From: Sporichthyaceae bacterium
GTDB lineage: Bacteria; Actinomycetota; Actinomycetes; JACCUZ01
NCBI GenBank assembly: GCA_013698395.1
Contig: JACCUZ010000168.1
Span: forward strand, 1 to 6,348
Direction: 5' to 3'
Length of the DNA: 6,348 nucleotides
Position 1 is the stretch's first letter. Each line of letters begins with the position of its first letter. Positions 1 to 6,221 of this stretch are shown piece after piece. The translations under genes and the position numbers were made by a program. Under the pieces are notes generated by a model, which worked only from the letters and a program-made list of their open reading frames with translations, ran no database searches and was not told where the DNA came from.

Positions 1-1690
1 CCTTTTCGTGTGGGGGTTGCCGGTCTCCCACGGCCGGGGCGGGCGGGACGCCTGGGTCCTCGCCATCGGACTGCTGTCGGTGATTCCAGGACTGCTCGCC
101 CTGCGGCCCTGGCGGCTGGTCCCCCCGTGGCACATCGCCGTGGCCATGGCGCCTGCCATGGCAGCGCTGGTCGGGTGCTTGACAGCCCCGACCCGGTGGG
201 ACGGCCTGGACGAGACCGCCACGCTGGTATATGCGGGGAGCCTGTACCTCGTCGTACGCGCCTTCGCGGTGGACCCGCTACGCCGGTCGTTGGTTCTCGT
301 CGGCCTGGCCCTGGTCGGGCTCGAGCAGTTCACCCAGGCCTACCTCCCCTGGTGGGGTGGTGGGTCAGTGAGCAGGCTCATGGTCGGCACCTTCTACTGG
401 CACAACCAGTTTTCGGCCTTCATGCTGGGCACCGGGATCGTCGCCGGAGTGCTGGCCGTGCGCGGGACGGGTGCCGTGCGGCTGGCGGGCTGGTTGACCG
501 CGCCGTGGTGTCTGGCGGCGCTGCTCTTCGCGGGAAGCCGGGCCGGGCTCGCGACCTTCGTGCTCGTGTGGGCCCTCGTCGTCGTGTTGTCCTTCCGCGA
601 CCGGAGAGGGTGCCGGGCGGTGCTCGGCGTGCCGCTCGCTGCGCTCGGGCTCGCGACGGTGCTCACCAGCCCGCTGCTCATGGACGACTCGGGTTGGTTC
701 AGCTCGACCGTGCAGGCCCGCGAGGCGGACCAGGGTGTCGAGGGCAACGGCCGCGCCCGGCTGCAGTTCTGGCAGGCGGCGCTGCGTGTGGGTTTGGACC
801 ACCCCGTCACCGGGGCTGGTTTTGACAGCTTCGGCGGGGCCGGCTCAGCGAGGATGCCCGCCGGCTCGGGATTGAGCATCTTCGCCCACAACGGCTACCT
901 CCAGGCGTTCTCCGACGGCGGCTTCCTGCTCCTGACTGCGGTCCTGCTGGCGACCGGTCTGCCGGTGCTGGCCGCACTGCGGATGATGTTCTCGTCCCGG
1001 CGTCGAGGGCGGGACGACGTGGTGGACGTCGCGGTGCCGGCCGCCCTTCTGGCGCTGGTCCTGCACACCGGCGTGGACTTCGACTGGGTCTATCCCTCAC
1101 TCGTCGCCCTGCCTGCCATCCTCGCGGCACTCGTCCCGGCTGCCTCCGACGGCGACCCGGGACTGCGCGATCGTCGTACGCACCCGCAGGCCGTGACGGG
1201 GGTGCTCGTCGTCCTGGTCGTCATCGCGGCCGTGCCCGCTGCTTTGCGGGCGTCCGCCCTACAGGTGCCGGCCGCGGAGCGACCACCGTGGACTCGAGCA
1301 GCGTCGATGGGTCTCCCGCTGTCGGGAGCCCTGGACGGGTTTCCGGCGATATCGCTGTGCCGGCGCGAGCTCGAAAGCCGCCATCCGGCGGAACTCCGCC
1401 ACGGCTTGGGTTGCACGGCTCGCGCGGCGCAGGACGACCCAGGGCTGGCACTGCTGCGCGCCCGAGCGCTGGTCCGGCTGGGCCACCGGGACGGGGCGCT
1501 CGACATGGCTCGCACCGTCCTGCGCCGGTATGTCGCGGACCGGCCATCAGTACGGATGCCCTACGCGGACGTCCTGCGCGAGGGTGGCTTCAATGGAGCG
1601 GCTCGACACCAGCTGCTCGTGCTCCGACGCGACCTGCAAAGTCGTGGCCTGCCGACAGACGGGGTGGACAAGGCGCTCACCAGGTCCTGA
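1..1690 (+). CDS. O-antigen ligase / Wzy / O-oligosaccharyltransferase-like membrane protein (5' partial)
   Basis: The reading frame is open to the left edge (first full codon at position 2), so the true start is probably outside; the GTG at 8 is not a supported start. Residues are numbered from that GTG. About twelve hydrophobic segments are visible, roughly at 15-33, 41-60, 71-87, 94-112, 134-152, 160-176, 180-196, 203-222, 306-326, 341-357, 360-378 and 395-414. Family marks are GSRAG (176-180), a large exterior loop (about 223-305) ending in HNGYLQAFSDGG (294-305), and HTGVDFDW (353-360). His294 is the likely counterpart of the essential loop histidine of WaaL/PglL-type enzymes. The tail (about 440-560) is soluble, Arg/Leu/Ala-rich and TPR-like, as in several O-oligosaccharyltransferases. 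Family members move lipid-linked glycans onto lipid A, polymer ends or protein Ser/Thr. It lies 73 nt upstream of pilB on the same strand, so pilin glycosylation is a reasonable inference. A polysaccharide polymerase or ligase is the alternative. Family is fairly sure; substrate is unknown. Confidence 0.8.
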   Translation, partial: LFVWGLPVSHGRGGRDAWVLAIGLLSVIPGLLALRPWRLVPPWHIAVAMAPAMAALVGCLTAPTRWDGLDETATLVYAGSLYLVVRAFAVDPLRRSLVLVGLALVGLEQFTQAYLPWWGGGSVSRLMVGTFYWHNQFSAFMLGTGIVAGVLAVRGTGAVRLAGWLTAPWCLAALLFAGSRAGLATFVLVWALVVVLSFRDRRGCRAVLGVPLAALGLATVLTSPLLMDDSGWFSSTVQAREADQGVEGNGRARLQFWQAALRVGLDHPVTGAGFDSFGGAGSARMPAGSGLSIFAHNGYLQAFSDGGFLLLTAVLLATGLPVLAALRMMFSSRRRGRDDVVDVAVPAALLALVLHTGVDFDWVYPSLVALPAILAALVPAASDGDPGLRDRRTHPQAVTGVLVVLVVIAAVPAALRASALQVPAAERPPWTRAASMGLPLSGALDGFPAISLCRRELESRHPAELRHGLGCTARAAQDDPGLALLRARALVRLGHRDGALDMARTVLRRYVADRPSVRMPYADVLREGGFNGAARHQLLVLRRDLQSRGLPTDGVDKALTRS

Positions 1691-1730
1691 TCGCTACAGC
1701 CGGCGGGCGGGTGACCCGATGCTCTGACCT

Positions 1731-1748
1731 GGGCCCGGATGCGGGCTC
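1731..1748 (+). other. Hairpin just upstream of the pilB ribosome binding site
   Basis: GGGCCCG (1731-1737) pairs with CGGGCTC (1742-1748) around a GATG loop, giving seven pairs including one G-U. It ends three bases before the pilB Shine-Dalgarno. A smaller CGGG/CCCG hairpin (1708-1718) precedes it. There is no T-run, so this is not an intrinsic terminator. In DNA this GC-rich such stems arise easily by chance, and any role in insulating or tuning pilB translation is speculation. Confidence 0.3.
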
Positions 1749-1751
1749 GCG

Positions 1752-1758
1752 AAAGGAG
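1752..1758 (+). promoter_or_regulatory. pilB Shine-Dalgarno (decides the start)
   Basis: AAAGGAG lies five bases before GTG 1764. The alternative in-frame GTG at 1758 overlaps the Shine-Dalgarno itself, so 1764 is the supported start. Confidence 0.85.
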
Positions 1759-1763
1759 TGGGC

Positions 1764-3428
1764 GTGAAGCAGCTGGGCGACATCCTGCTGGAGCATGGGC
1801 TGGTCAGCCCGACCCAGCTCGAAGCCGCCCATGACGAGCAGCAGCGAGTCGGGCGCGCCCTGGGTCGCGTGCTCATCGAGCAGGGGGTGCTGACCGAGCC
1901 GCAGCTGGTCGCGGCACTGGCGGCCCAGATCGGCCTTCGCTTCGTCGATCTCACCGAGTTCGCCGTCGACGGTTCCGCGGTCGGCCGGGTCCCGGGCACC
2001 GTCTGCCGACGTCACGGCGCGATACCGATCGGTTTCGAGGACGGCAAGCTGCTCGTCGCCATGTCCGACCCTGCCAACGTGTTCGCGATCGACGACATCC
2101 GGTCACTCACCGGGCTGGACGTCAAACCAGTGGTTGCGACCCGGGTCGACGTCATCGCCGCGATCGACCGGTACTACCGCGCCGACTCCGACATGGACGA
2201 CATCTCCAACATCCTCGACGCCAAGGAGGAGGAAGACGACCTTTCCAAGGTCAAGGAGATCGTCGAGGACGCTCCGATCGTCAAGTACGTCAACCTGCTG
2301 ATCACCCAGGCCATCCAGGACCGGGCATCGGACATCCATCTCGAGCCGACGGAGACCGACCTTCGGGTGCGGTTCCGGATCGACGGTGTGCTCCACGAGG
2401 TGATGCGCTCACCCAAGGCGATCCAGTCCGGCGTCATCAGCCGCCTCAAGATCATGGCCGACATCAACATCGCGGAACGACGCATCCCGCAGGACGGCCG
2501 GCTCTCTGTGAACGCGCAGGGCAAGAAGGTCGACCTGCGCGTCGCCACGTTGCCGACGGTGTGGGGCGAGAAGGTCGTGATGCGGATCCTGGACAACTCG
2601 ACCGCCCGGCTCGACCTGGCGGACCTCGGGTTCTCGGAGAGCAACTACGAACGGTACGGCCGGAGCTTCACCAAGCCGTACGGGATGATCCTCGTCACCG
2701 GGCCGACCGGTTCGGGCAAGTCGACGACGCTCTACGCGACGATCAACATCATCAGCCGGCCCGAGGTCAATGTCATCACGGTCGAGGACCCGGTGGAGTA
2801 CCGGCTGCCTGGCATCAACCAGGTGCAGACCAACAACAAGGCCGGCCTGACCTTCGCCTCCGCGCTGCGGTCGATCCTGCGCTCCGACCCCGACATCGTG
2901 CTCATTGGTGAGATCCGCGACCACGAGACCGGCCAGATCGCCGTCGAAGCCGCTCTAACGGGCCACCTGGTGCTCTCGACCCTGCACACCAACGACGCAC
3001 CCTCAGCGGTGACCCGGCTGACGGAGATGGGCATCGAGCCATTCCTCGTCGGCTCCGCGTTGGACGCGGTCCTGGCCCAGCGCCTCGCGCGGCGGCTGTG
3101 TACCAAGTGCAAGGAGGCTTACACCCCGACGCCGGAGTCACTAGTGGCCTCCCGCTTCCCGTGGCAGGACGGCGAGAACCTGCCTGAGCTGTTCCGCCCG
3201 GTCGGCTGCTCCGTCTGCGCCAAGACCGGCTACAAGGGCCGCCTGGCGCTGCACGAGGTGATGGTGGTGAGCGACGAGGTCGAAAGGCTCGCCGTCGAGC
3301 GTGCCTCCGCTTCCGCCATCGCCCAGGTTGCTCGCGAGCAAGGCATGGTCACGTTGCGGGACGACGGCCTCGCGAAGGTTATGGCCGGGGTCACCTCCGT
3401 GGACGAGATCCTCCGCGTGGTGGTCTGA
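1764..3428 (+). CDS. pilB: Type IV pilus extension ATPase PilB (GspE/PilB family)
   Basis: Cytoplasmic hexameric ATPase that powers pilin polymerisation through PilC. The protein is 554 aa, normal for PilB. Residues 1-135 form an MshEN/T2SSE-N-type domain with two tandem motifs (3-26 and 32-55) of the c-di-GMP-binding pattern. An acidic linker follows (about 141-168), then the N2 domain, which includes ASDIHLEP (188-195). The ATPase core has Walker A GPTGSGKST (313-321), Asp box VEDPVEY (340-346), Walker B DIVLIGEIRD (377-386) and His box LTGHLVLSTLHTNDA (398-412). Cys446/Cys449 and Cys482/Cys485 form the tetracysteine zinc site that separates extension ATPases (PilB/GspE) from PilT. The start is GTG 1764, chosen by the AAAGGAG five bases upstream. 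It is first of the four pilus genes in the window, 120 nt before pilT. GspE of a type II secretion system is the family alternative, but the adjacent pilT argues for pili. Confidence 0.96.
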   Translation: MKQLGDILLEHGLVSPTQLEAAHDEQQRVGRALGRVLIEQGVLTEPQLVAALAAQIGLRFVDLTEFAVDGSAVGRVPGTVCRRHGAIPIGFEDGKLLVAMSDPANVFAIDDIRSLTGLDVKPVVATRVDVIAAIDRYYRADSDMDDISNILDAKEEEDDLSKVKEIVEDAPIVKYVNLLITQAIQDRASDIHLEPTETDLRVRFRIDGVLHEVMRSPKAIQSGVISRLKIMADINIAERRIPQDGRLSVNAQGKKVDLRVATLPTVWGEKVVMRILDNSTARLDLADLGFSESNYERYGRSFTKPYGMILVTGPTGSGKSTTLYATINIISRPEVNVITVEDPVEYRLPGINQVQTNNKAGLTFASALRSILRSDPDIVLIGEIRDHETGQIAVEAALTGHLVLSTLHTNDAPSAVTRLTEMGIEPFLVGSALDAVLAQRLARRLCTKCKEAYTPTPESLVASRFPWQDGENLPELFRPVGCSVCAKTGYKGRLALHEVMVVSDEVERLAVERASASAIAQVAREQGMVTLRDDGLAKVMAGVTSVDEILRVVV

Positions 3429-3548
3429 GCCAGCCGTCAAGGTTTCGCAAGATCCGACCGGTCCGCTCAAGGAGGTTCGTGCTTCCGCCGATCTCTCGCG
3501 GGACGGGTGCCCGATGCTCCGGGTTCCTGCTGCCGAGAGGGGACTGCA
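3429..3548 (+). other. pilB-pilT intergenic leader
   Basis: This gap of 120 nt holds a near-perfect AAGGAGG (3469-3475) that is not placed for any in-frame pilT start: the nearest in-frame GTG codons are at 3507 and 3549. A possible long-range helix pairs TCTCTCG (3492-3498) with CGAGAGG (3534-3540), which overlaps the pilT ribosome site. No intrinsic terminator and no convincing promoter was seen. Confidence 0.4.
3535..3543 (+). promoter_or_regulatory. pilT Shine-Dalgarno (decides the start)
   Basis: The purine run GAGAGGGGA ends five bases before GTG 3549. The other in-frame candidate, GTG 3507, has only a weak purine run three bases upstream. The 14 codons between 3507 and 3549 also have lower third-position GC than the codons after 3549. 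Both points favour 3549. Confidence 0.6.
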
Positions 3549-4847
3549 GTGGAGACGTCCGGATACCAGCCGGTGCCGAGCGAGCCTGGCGGGGCGGCCC
3601 CGCCGGCGGGGGGTTATGCGCTGGAGCCGTCCGTACTCCCGCTGCCGTCTGCTGCGCGCAGCTGGAACGTCGACGTCGTCGACGACGTGGGTCCGGCGGA
3701 GACGTCCCTGCTCGTGGCCGAGTCCGAGGCCCAGGAGAGCTCGTACGTCCGGCCGTCGACCGAGGCCTCGAACGACGAGGACGGCATCAGCCTCAACGAC
3801 CTCCTGATGCACGTCCTCGACACCGGCGCGTCAGACCTGCACCTCACCTCCGGAGCGCGTCCTGCCGTCCGGCTCAACGGTGAGCTGAAGCAGCTCGCCG
3901 ATCAGCCCGTCCTCACCCCACCGGTGATCCAGCGGATCCTCTACGCCGCTCTGACGCAAAAACAACGAGAGAAGTTCGAGGAGAACCTCGAGCTTGACTT
4001 CGCCCACAGCGTCCCCGGCAGGGCCCGGTTCCGGGTGAACCTCTACCGGCAGCGGGACTCGCTGGGTGCGGCCTTCCGCATCATCCCCTTCGACATCAAG
4101 AAGCTCGAGGACCTCGGGGTGCCGCCGTCGGTCGCGAACTTCGCGCAGTTGGCCCGGGGTTTCGTGCTCGTCACCGGGCCGACCGGTTCCGGGAAGTCCA
4201 CGACCCTGGCGTCGTTGATCGACCTGGCCAACCGCACTCGTCACGAGCACATCATGACCGTCGAGGACCCGATCGAGTTCCTGCACCGGCACCAGAGCTG
4301 CATCATCAACCAACGTGAAGTTGGGGAGGACACCTGGTCGTTCCAGAGTGCCCTCAAGCACGTGCTCCGCCAGGGCCCCGACATCATCCTGGTCGGCGAG
4401 ATGCGTGACCTGGAGACGATCTCGGTCGCCTTGACGGCAGCCGAGACCGGCCACCTGGTCTTCGCCACGCTGCACACACAGGACGCCGCGCAGACCATTG
4501 ACCGCATCATCGACGTCTTCCCAACCAACCAGCAGCAGCAGGTGCGCGTGCAGCTGGCCAGCTCGCTCCAGGGTGTCGTTTGCCAGACCCTGGCGAAGAC
4601 TCGGGACGGCGAGGGTCGGGCGGTGGCGACAGAGGTGTTGATTGCCACGCCGGCGATCCGCAACCTCATCCGCGAGGGCAAGACGCACCAGATCTACTCG
4701 ACCATGCAGGCGGGGGCCAAGCACGGGATGCACACGATGGATCAGCATCTCGCGGACCTGGTGAAGACGGGCCGGATCTCCTACGAGGTCGGCCTCGAGA
4801 AGTGTCACCACGTCGAGGACTTCAACCGGCTCGCCGGCAGAGGCTGA
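3549..4847 (+). CDS. pilT: Type IV pilus retraction ATPase PilT with N-terminal extension
   Basis: Cytoplasmic hexameric ATPase that drives pilus disassembly and retraction (twitching, DNA uptake, surface sensing in other species). Predicted 432 aa, against about 340-370 for typical PilT. Residues 1-79 are an extra Pro/Ala/Ser- and acid-rich segment with no hydrophobic helix. The canonical PilT N-terminus begins at about 80 (ISLNDLLMHVLDTGASDLHL). The core shows Walker A GPTGSGKST (210-218), Asp box VEDPIEF (238-244), Walker B with IILVGEMRD (279-287), His box ETGHLVFATLHTQDA (299-313), and the PilT hallmark AIRNLIREGK...YSTMQAG (369-389). The zinc tetracysteine of PilB is absent, as expected. 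PilU is unlikely because the AIRNLIR motif is intact. The start at GTG 3549 rests on its Shine-Dalgarno; GTG 3507 would add 14 residues. Its stop is 11 nt before pilC, so the two are very likely co-transcribed and perhaps translationally coupled. Confidence 0.95.
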   Translation: METSGYQPVPSEPGGAAPPAGGYALEPSVLPLPSAARSWNVDVVDDVGPAETSLLVAESEAQESSYVRPSTEASNDEDGISLNDLLMHVLDTGASDLHLTSGARPAVRLNGELKQLADQPVLTPPVIQRILYAALTQKQREKFEENLELDFAHSVPGRARFRVNLYRQRDSLGAAFRIIPFDIKKLEDLGVPPSVANFAQLARGFVLVTGPTGSGKSTTLASLIDLANRTRHEHIMTVEDPIEFLHRHQSCIINQREVGEDTWSFQSALKHVLRQGPDIILVGEMRDLETISVALTAAETGHLVFATLHTQDAAQTIDRIIDVFPTNQQQQVRVQLASSLQGVVCQTLAKTRDGEGRAVATEVLIATPAIRNLIREGKTHQIYSTMQAGAKHGMHTMDQHLADLVKTGRISYEVGLEKCHHVEDFNRLAGRG

Positions 4848-4851
4848 GAGG
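4847..4851 (+). promoter_or_regulatory. pilC Shine-Dalgarno
   Basis: AGAGG overlaps the last base of the pilT stop codon and sits seven bases before ATG 4859. The overlap supports coupled translation of pilT and pilC. It also fixes the pilC start well downstream of the frame's open extension into pilT. Confidence 0.65.
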
Positions 4852-4858
4852 CATAGCG

Positions 4859-6082
4859 ATGGCAGCGACGCTGACTTACCAGTACTCGGTCCGGGACAAG
4901 ACCGGCAAGATCGTCTCCGGCAAGCTCGACGCTGATTCGCAGGCGGCGGTCGCCGCCAAGCTCAAGCAGATGGGGTACGCGCCCATCAGCATCAGCAAGA
5001 CCAAAGTCGGGATGAAGACCGAGATCAACATCCCGGGGTTCGGGAAGAAGGTGAAGCTCAAGGACCTGGCGGTCATGTCGCGGCAGTTCGCGACGATGAT
5101 CAACTCTGGTTTGTCCATGCTGCGAGCACTGACCATCCTGTCCGAGCAGACCGAGAACAAGGAGCTGGCCCGCGTCCTCACCGAGGTCAGCAAGGACGTG
5201 GAGACTGGTGTCGCACTCTCGTCGTCCCTGAGCAAGTTTCCCGCGGTGTTCCCGCCGCTCATGGTGAACATGTGCCGAGCAGGTGAGGTTGGAGGATTCC
5301 TCGACTCCGTCCTGCTCCAGATCGCCGAGAACTATGAGGCCGAAGTAAAGCTCCGCGGCAAGGTCAAGGCGGCCATGACCTACCCGGTGGTGGTCTTCGT
5401 GATGGCCATCCTGGCCGTGGTGGGCATGCTGCTGTTCATCGTCCCCACGTTCGCGGCGATGTTCGACGGCCTCGGCGGCGAGCTGCCGGCTCCGACGAAG
5501 ATCCTGGTCCTGCTGTCCCAGCTCCTGAAGGTCGGAGCGCCCTTCATCCTGGTTGCACTGATCGCCGCGGCGTTCGTCTGGCGGAAGGTGAAGCGGACCG
5601 ATCGGGTTCGTAACGTTGTCGACCCGCTCAAGCTGAAGATCCCGGTGTTCGGACTGCTGTTCCAGAAGATCGCGCTGGCCCGCTTCGCGCGAAACCTCGG
5701 CACGATGATGCACTCCGGCGTGCCGATCCTGCAGAGCCTCGAGATCGTCAGCGACACGACGGGCAATGTGGTCCTCGCCCGCGCCATCCGCGACGTGCAG
5801 GACAGCGTCCGCAACGGTGAGACGCTCGCCGGTCCGCTGGCGAACCACCCGGTGTTCCCACCCATGGTCGTGCAGATGCTGTCAGTCGGAGAAGACACCG
5901 GAGCCCTGGACACCATGCTGCACAAGATTGCCGAGTTCTACGACCAGGACGTCGAGGCGACGACCGAGTCGCTCACCGCACTCATCGAGCCGCTGATGAT
6001 CGCCGTGCTCGGCGGGATCATCGGTTCGATGATCATCGCTCTGTACATGCCGATCTTCAAGGTGTTCGACCTCATCGAGTAA
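4859..6082 (+). CDS. pilC: Type IV pilus inner-membrane platform protein PilC (GspF family)
   Basis: Polytopic cytoplasmic-membrane protein that couples PilB and PilT to pilin insertion and removal. It is 407 aa, the usual size. The N-terminus (YQYSVRDKTGKIVSGKLDA, from about 7) is the typical PilC/GspF opening. Two T2SSF repeats follow, about 70-195 and 275-400. Each carries the duplicated signature: GEVGGFLD (142-149) and GEDTGALD (344-351), and each has an upstream FP motif (FPAVFPPLM at 127-135; VFPPMVVQM at 332-340). Hydrophobic segments lie at about 174-198, 226-242 and 376-398, giving the expected three membrane spans. ATG 4859 is chosen because of the AGAGG seven bases upstream and because the family start aligns there. 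It is the third gene of the pil set; the pilin gene follows after a 139-nt leader. Confidence 0.96.
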   Translation: MAATLTYQYSVRDKTGKIVSGKLDADSQAAVAAKLKQMGYAPISISKTKVGMKTEINIPGFGKKVKLKDLAVMSRQFATMINSGLSMLRALTILSEQTENKELARVLTEVSKDVETGVALSSSLSKFPAVFPPLMVNMCRAGEVGGFLDSVLLQIAENYEAEVKLRGKVKAAMTYPVVVFVMAILAVVGMLLFIVPTFAAMFDGLGGELPAPTKILVLLSQLLKVGAPFILVALIAAAFVWRKVKRTDRVRNVVDPLKLKIPVFGLLFQKIALARFARNLGTMMHSGVPILQSLEIVSDTTGNVVLARAIRDVQDSVRNGETLAGPLANHPVFPPMVVQMLSVGEDTGALDTMLHKIAEFYDQDVEATTESLTALIEPLMIAVLGGIIGSMIIALYMPIFKVFDLIE

Positions 6083-6103
6083 TTGATGCACCTAAGTGCT
6101 CAA
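6083..6103 (+). other. Stem-loop directly after the pilC stop
   Basis: TTGA (6083-6086) plus GCAC (6088-6091) pair with GTGC (6096-6099) plus TCAA (6100-6103). This makes eight pairs with one bulged T (6087) and a CTAA loop. There is no T-tract, so it is not a classical terminator. It could stabilise the pilC 3' end or slow polymerase, or act as the alternative to the helix at 6097-6101/6141-6145. Its placement immediately after the stop codon makes pure chance less likely, but function is unproven. Confidence 0.4.
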
Positions 6104-6167
6104 GGCTCTGAGGCCGGGGACCGAAAACCCAGATGTCATCGAGCAACGTCGGCCAGAAACGACACAT

Positions 6168-6181
6168 CCGTCGCGAGACGG
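6168..6181 (+). other. GNRA-capped stem-loop in the pilA leader
   Basis: CCGTC (6168-6172) and GACGG (6177-6181) form five Watson-Crick pairs closed by the tetraloop GCGA. GNRA loops are typical of folded RNAs and often dock into receptor helices. A second copy of GACGG (6209-6213) lies in the pilA ribosome site, so the CCGTC strand has two possible partners. Confidence 0.45.
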
Positions 6182-6185
6182 CGTA

Positions 6186-6216
6186 GCTCTCGGGAACGGT
6201 CCTGAAAGGACGGAGC
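6186..6216 (+). promoter_or_regulatory. Hairpin enclosing the pilA Shine-Dalgarno
   Basis: GCTCT (6186-6190) pairs with GGAGC (6212-6216, one G-U), and GTCCT (6199-6203) pairs with AGGAC (6207-6211). The 3' strand is continuous, while the 5' strand carries an 8-nt bulge, CGGGAACG (6191-6198); the loop is GAA. The paired 3' strand holds the ribosome site: GGAG at 6212-6215 is six bases before ATG 6222, with AAAGGA at 6205-6210 just upstream. If it folds this way, almost all of the Shine-Dalgarno is hidden. Confidence 0.5.
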
Positions 6217-6221
6217 ATCAC

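Larger units (their letters stand above)
6083..6221 (+). promoter_or_regulatory. Structured pilA 5' leader (candidate regulatory RNA)
   Basis: The 139-nt gap between pilC and the pilin gene can form several local helices: 6083-6103; 6097-6101 with 6141-6145 (TGCTC/GAGCA); GGG/CCC (6117-6119 with 6128-6130); GTCG/CGAC (6148-6151 with 6160-6163); CCGTC-GCGA-GACGG (6168-6181, a GNRA tetraloop); and the ribosome-site hairpin 6186-6216. Purine-rich single-stranded runs (GAAAA, AGAAA) fill the loops. I compared it by eye with the conserved cores I know for c-di-GMP-I, ydaO, TPP, glycine and other riboswitches and found no convincing match. Pilin genes are usually expressed far above their assembly genes, so a promoter or processing site in this gap is expected; I see no clear -10/-35. 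Confidence 0.45.

Noticed and set aside
3673..3688. 16-bp perfect palindrome ACGTCGTCGACGACGT in the pilT extension
   Set aside because: It lies inside coding sequence for VDVVDD and follows from repeated GTC/GAC codons; no second copy suggests a binding site.
3479..3883. 134-codon + strand frame beginning right after AAGGAGG
   Set aside because: It overlaps pilT by over 300 nt in another frame, and its Arg/Pro/Gly-rich translation looks like an off-frame reading of high-GC DNA.
4805..5848. Long antisense open frame opposite pilC (347 codons), and similar ones opposite pilB and pilT
   Set aside because: High-GC genes produce long antisense frames; the translations are His/Arg/Asp/Gly-rich with no recognisable domain, and the + strand genes are certain.
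6083..6103. Rho-independent terminator after pilC
   Set aside because: The stem is modest and lacks a following T-tract; the sequence continues with GGCTCTGAGG.
6056..6189. Sigma-70-like or ECF promoter for pilA (TTGATG at 6083, TAATTG at 6080, TAGCTC at 6184, GGAAC at 6193)
   Set aside because: None of these has a partner box of good match at proper spacing.
6083..6221. c-di-GMP-I (GEMM) or ydaO-type riboswitch in the pilA leader
   Set aside because: There is some resemblance (a GNRA-capped stem, a GGGGACC segment), but the conserved cores of these classes are missing, so no class is assigned.
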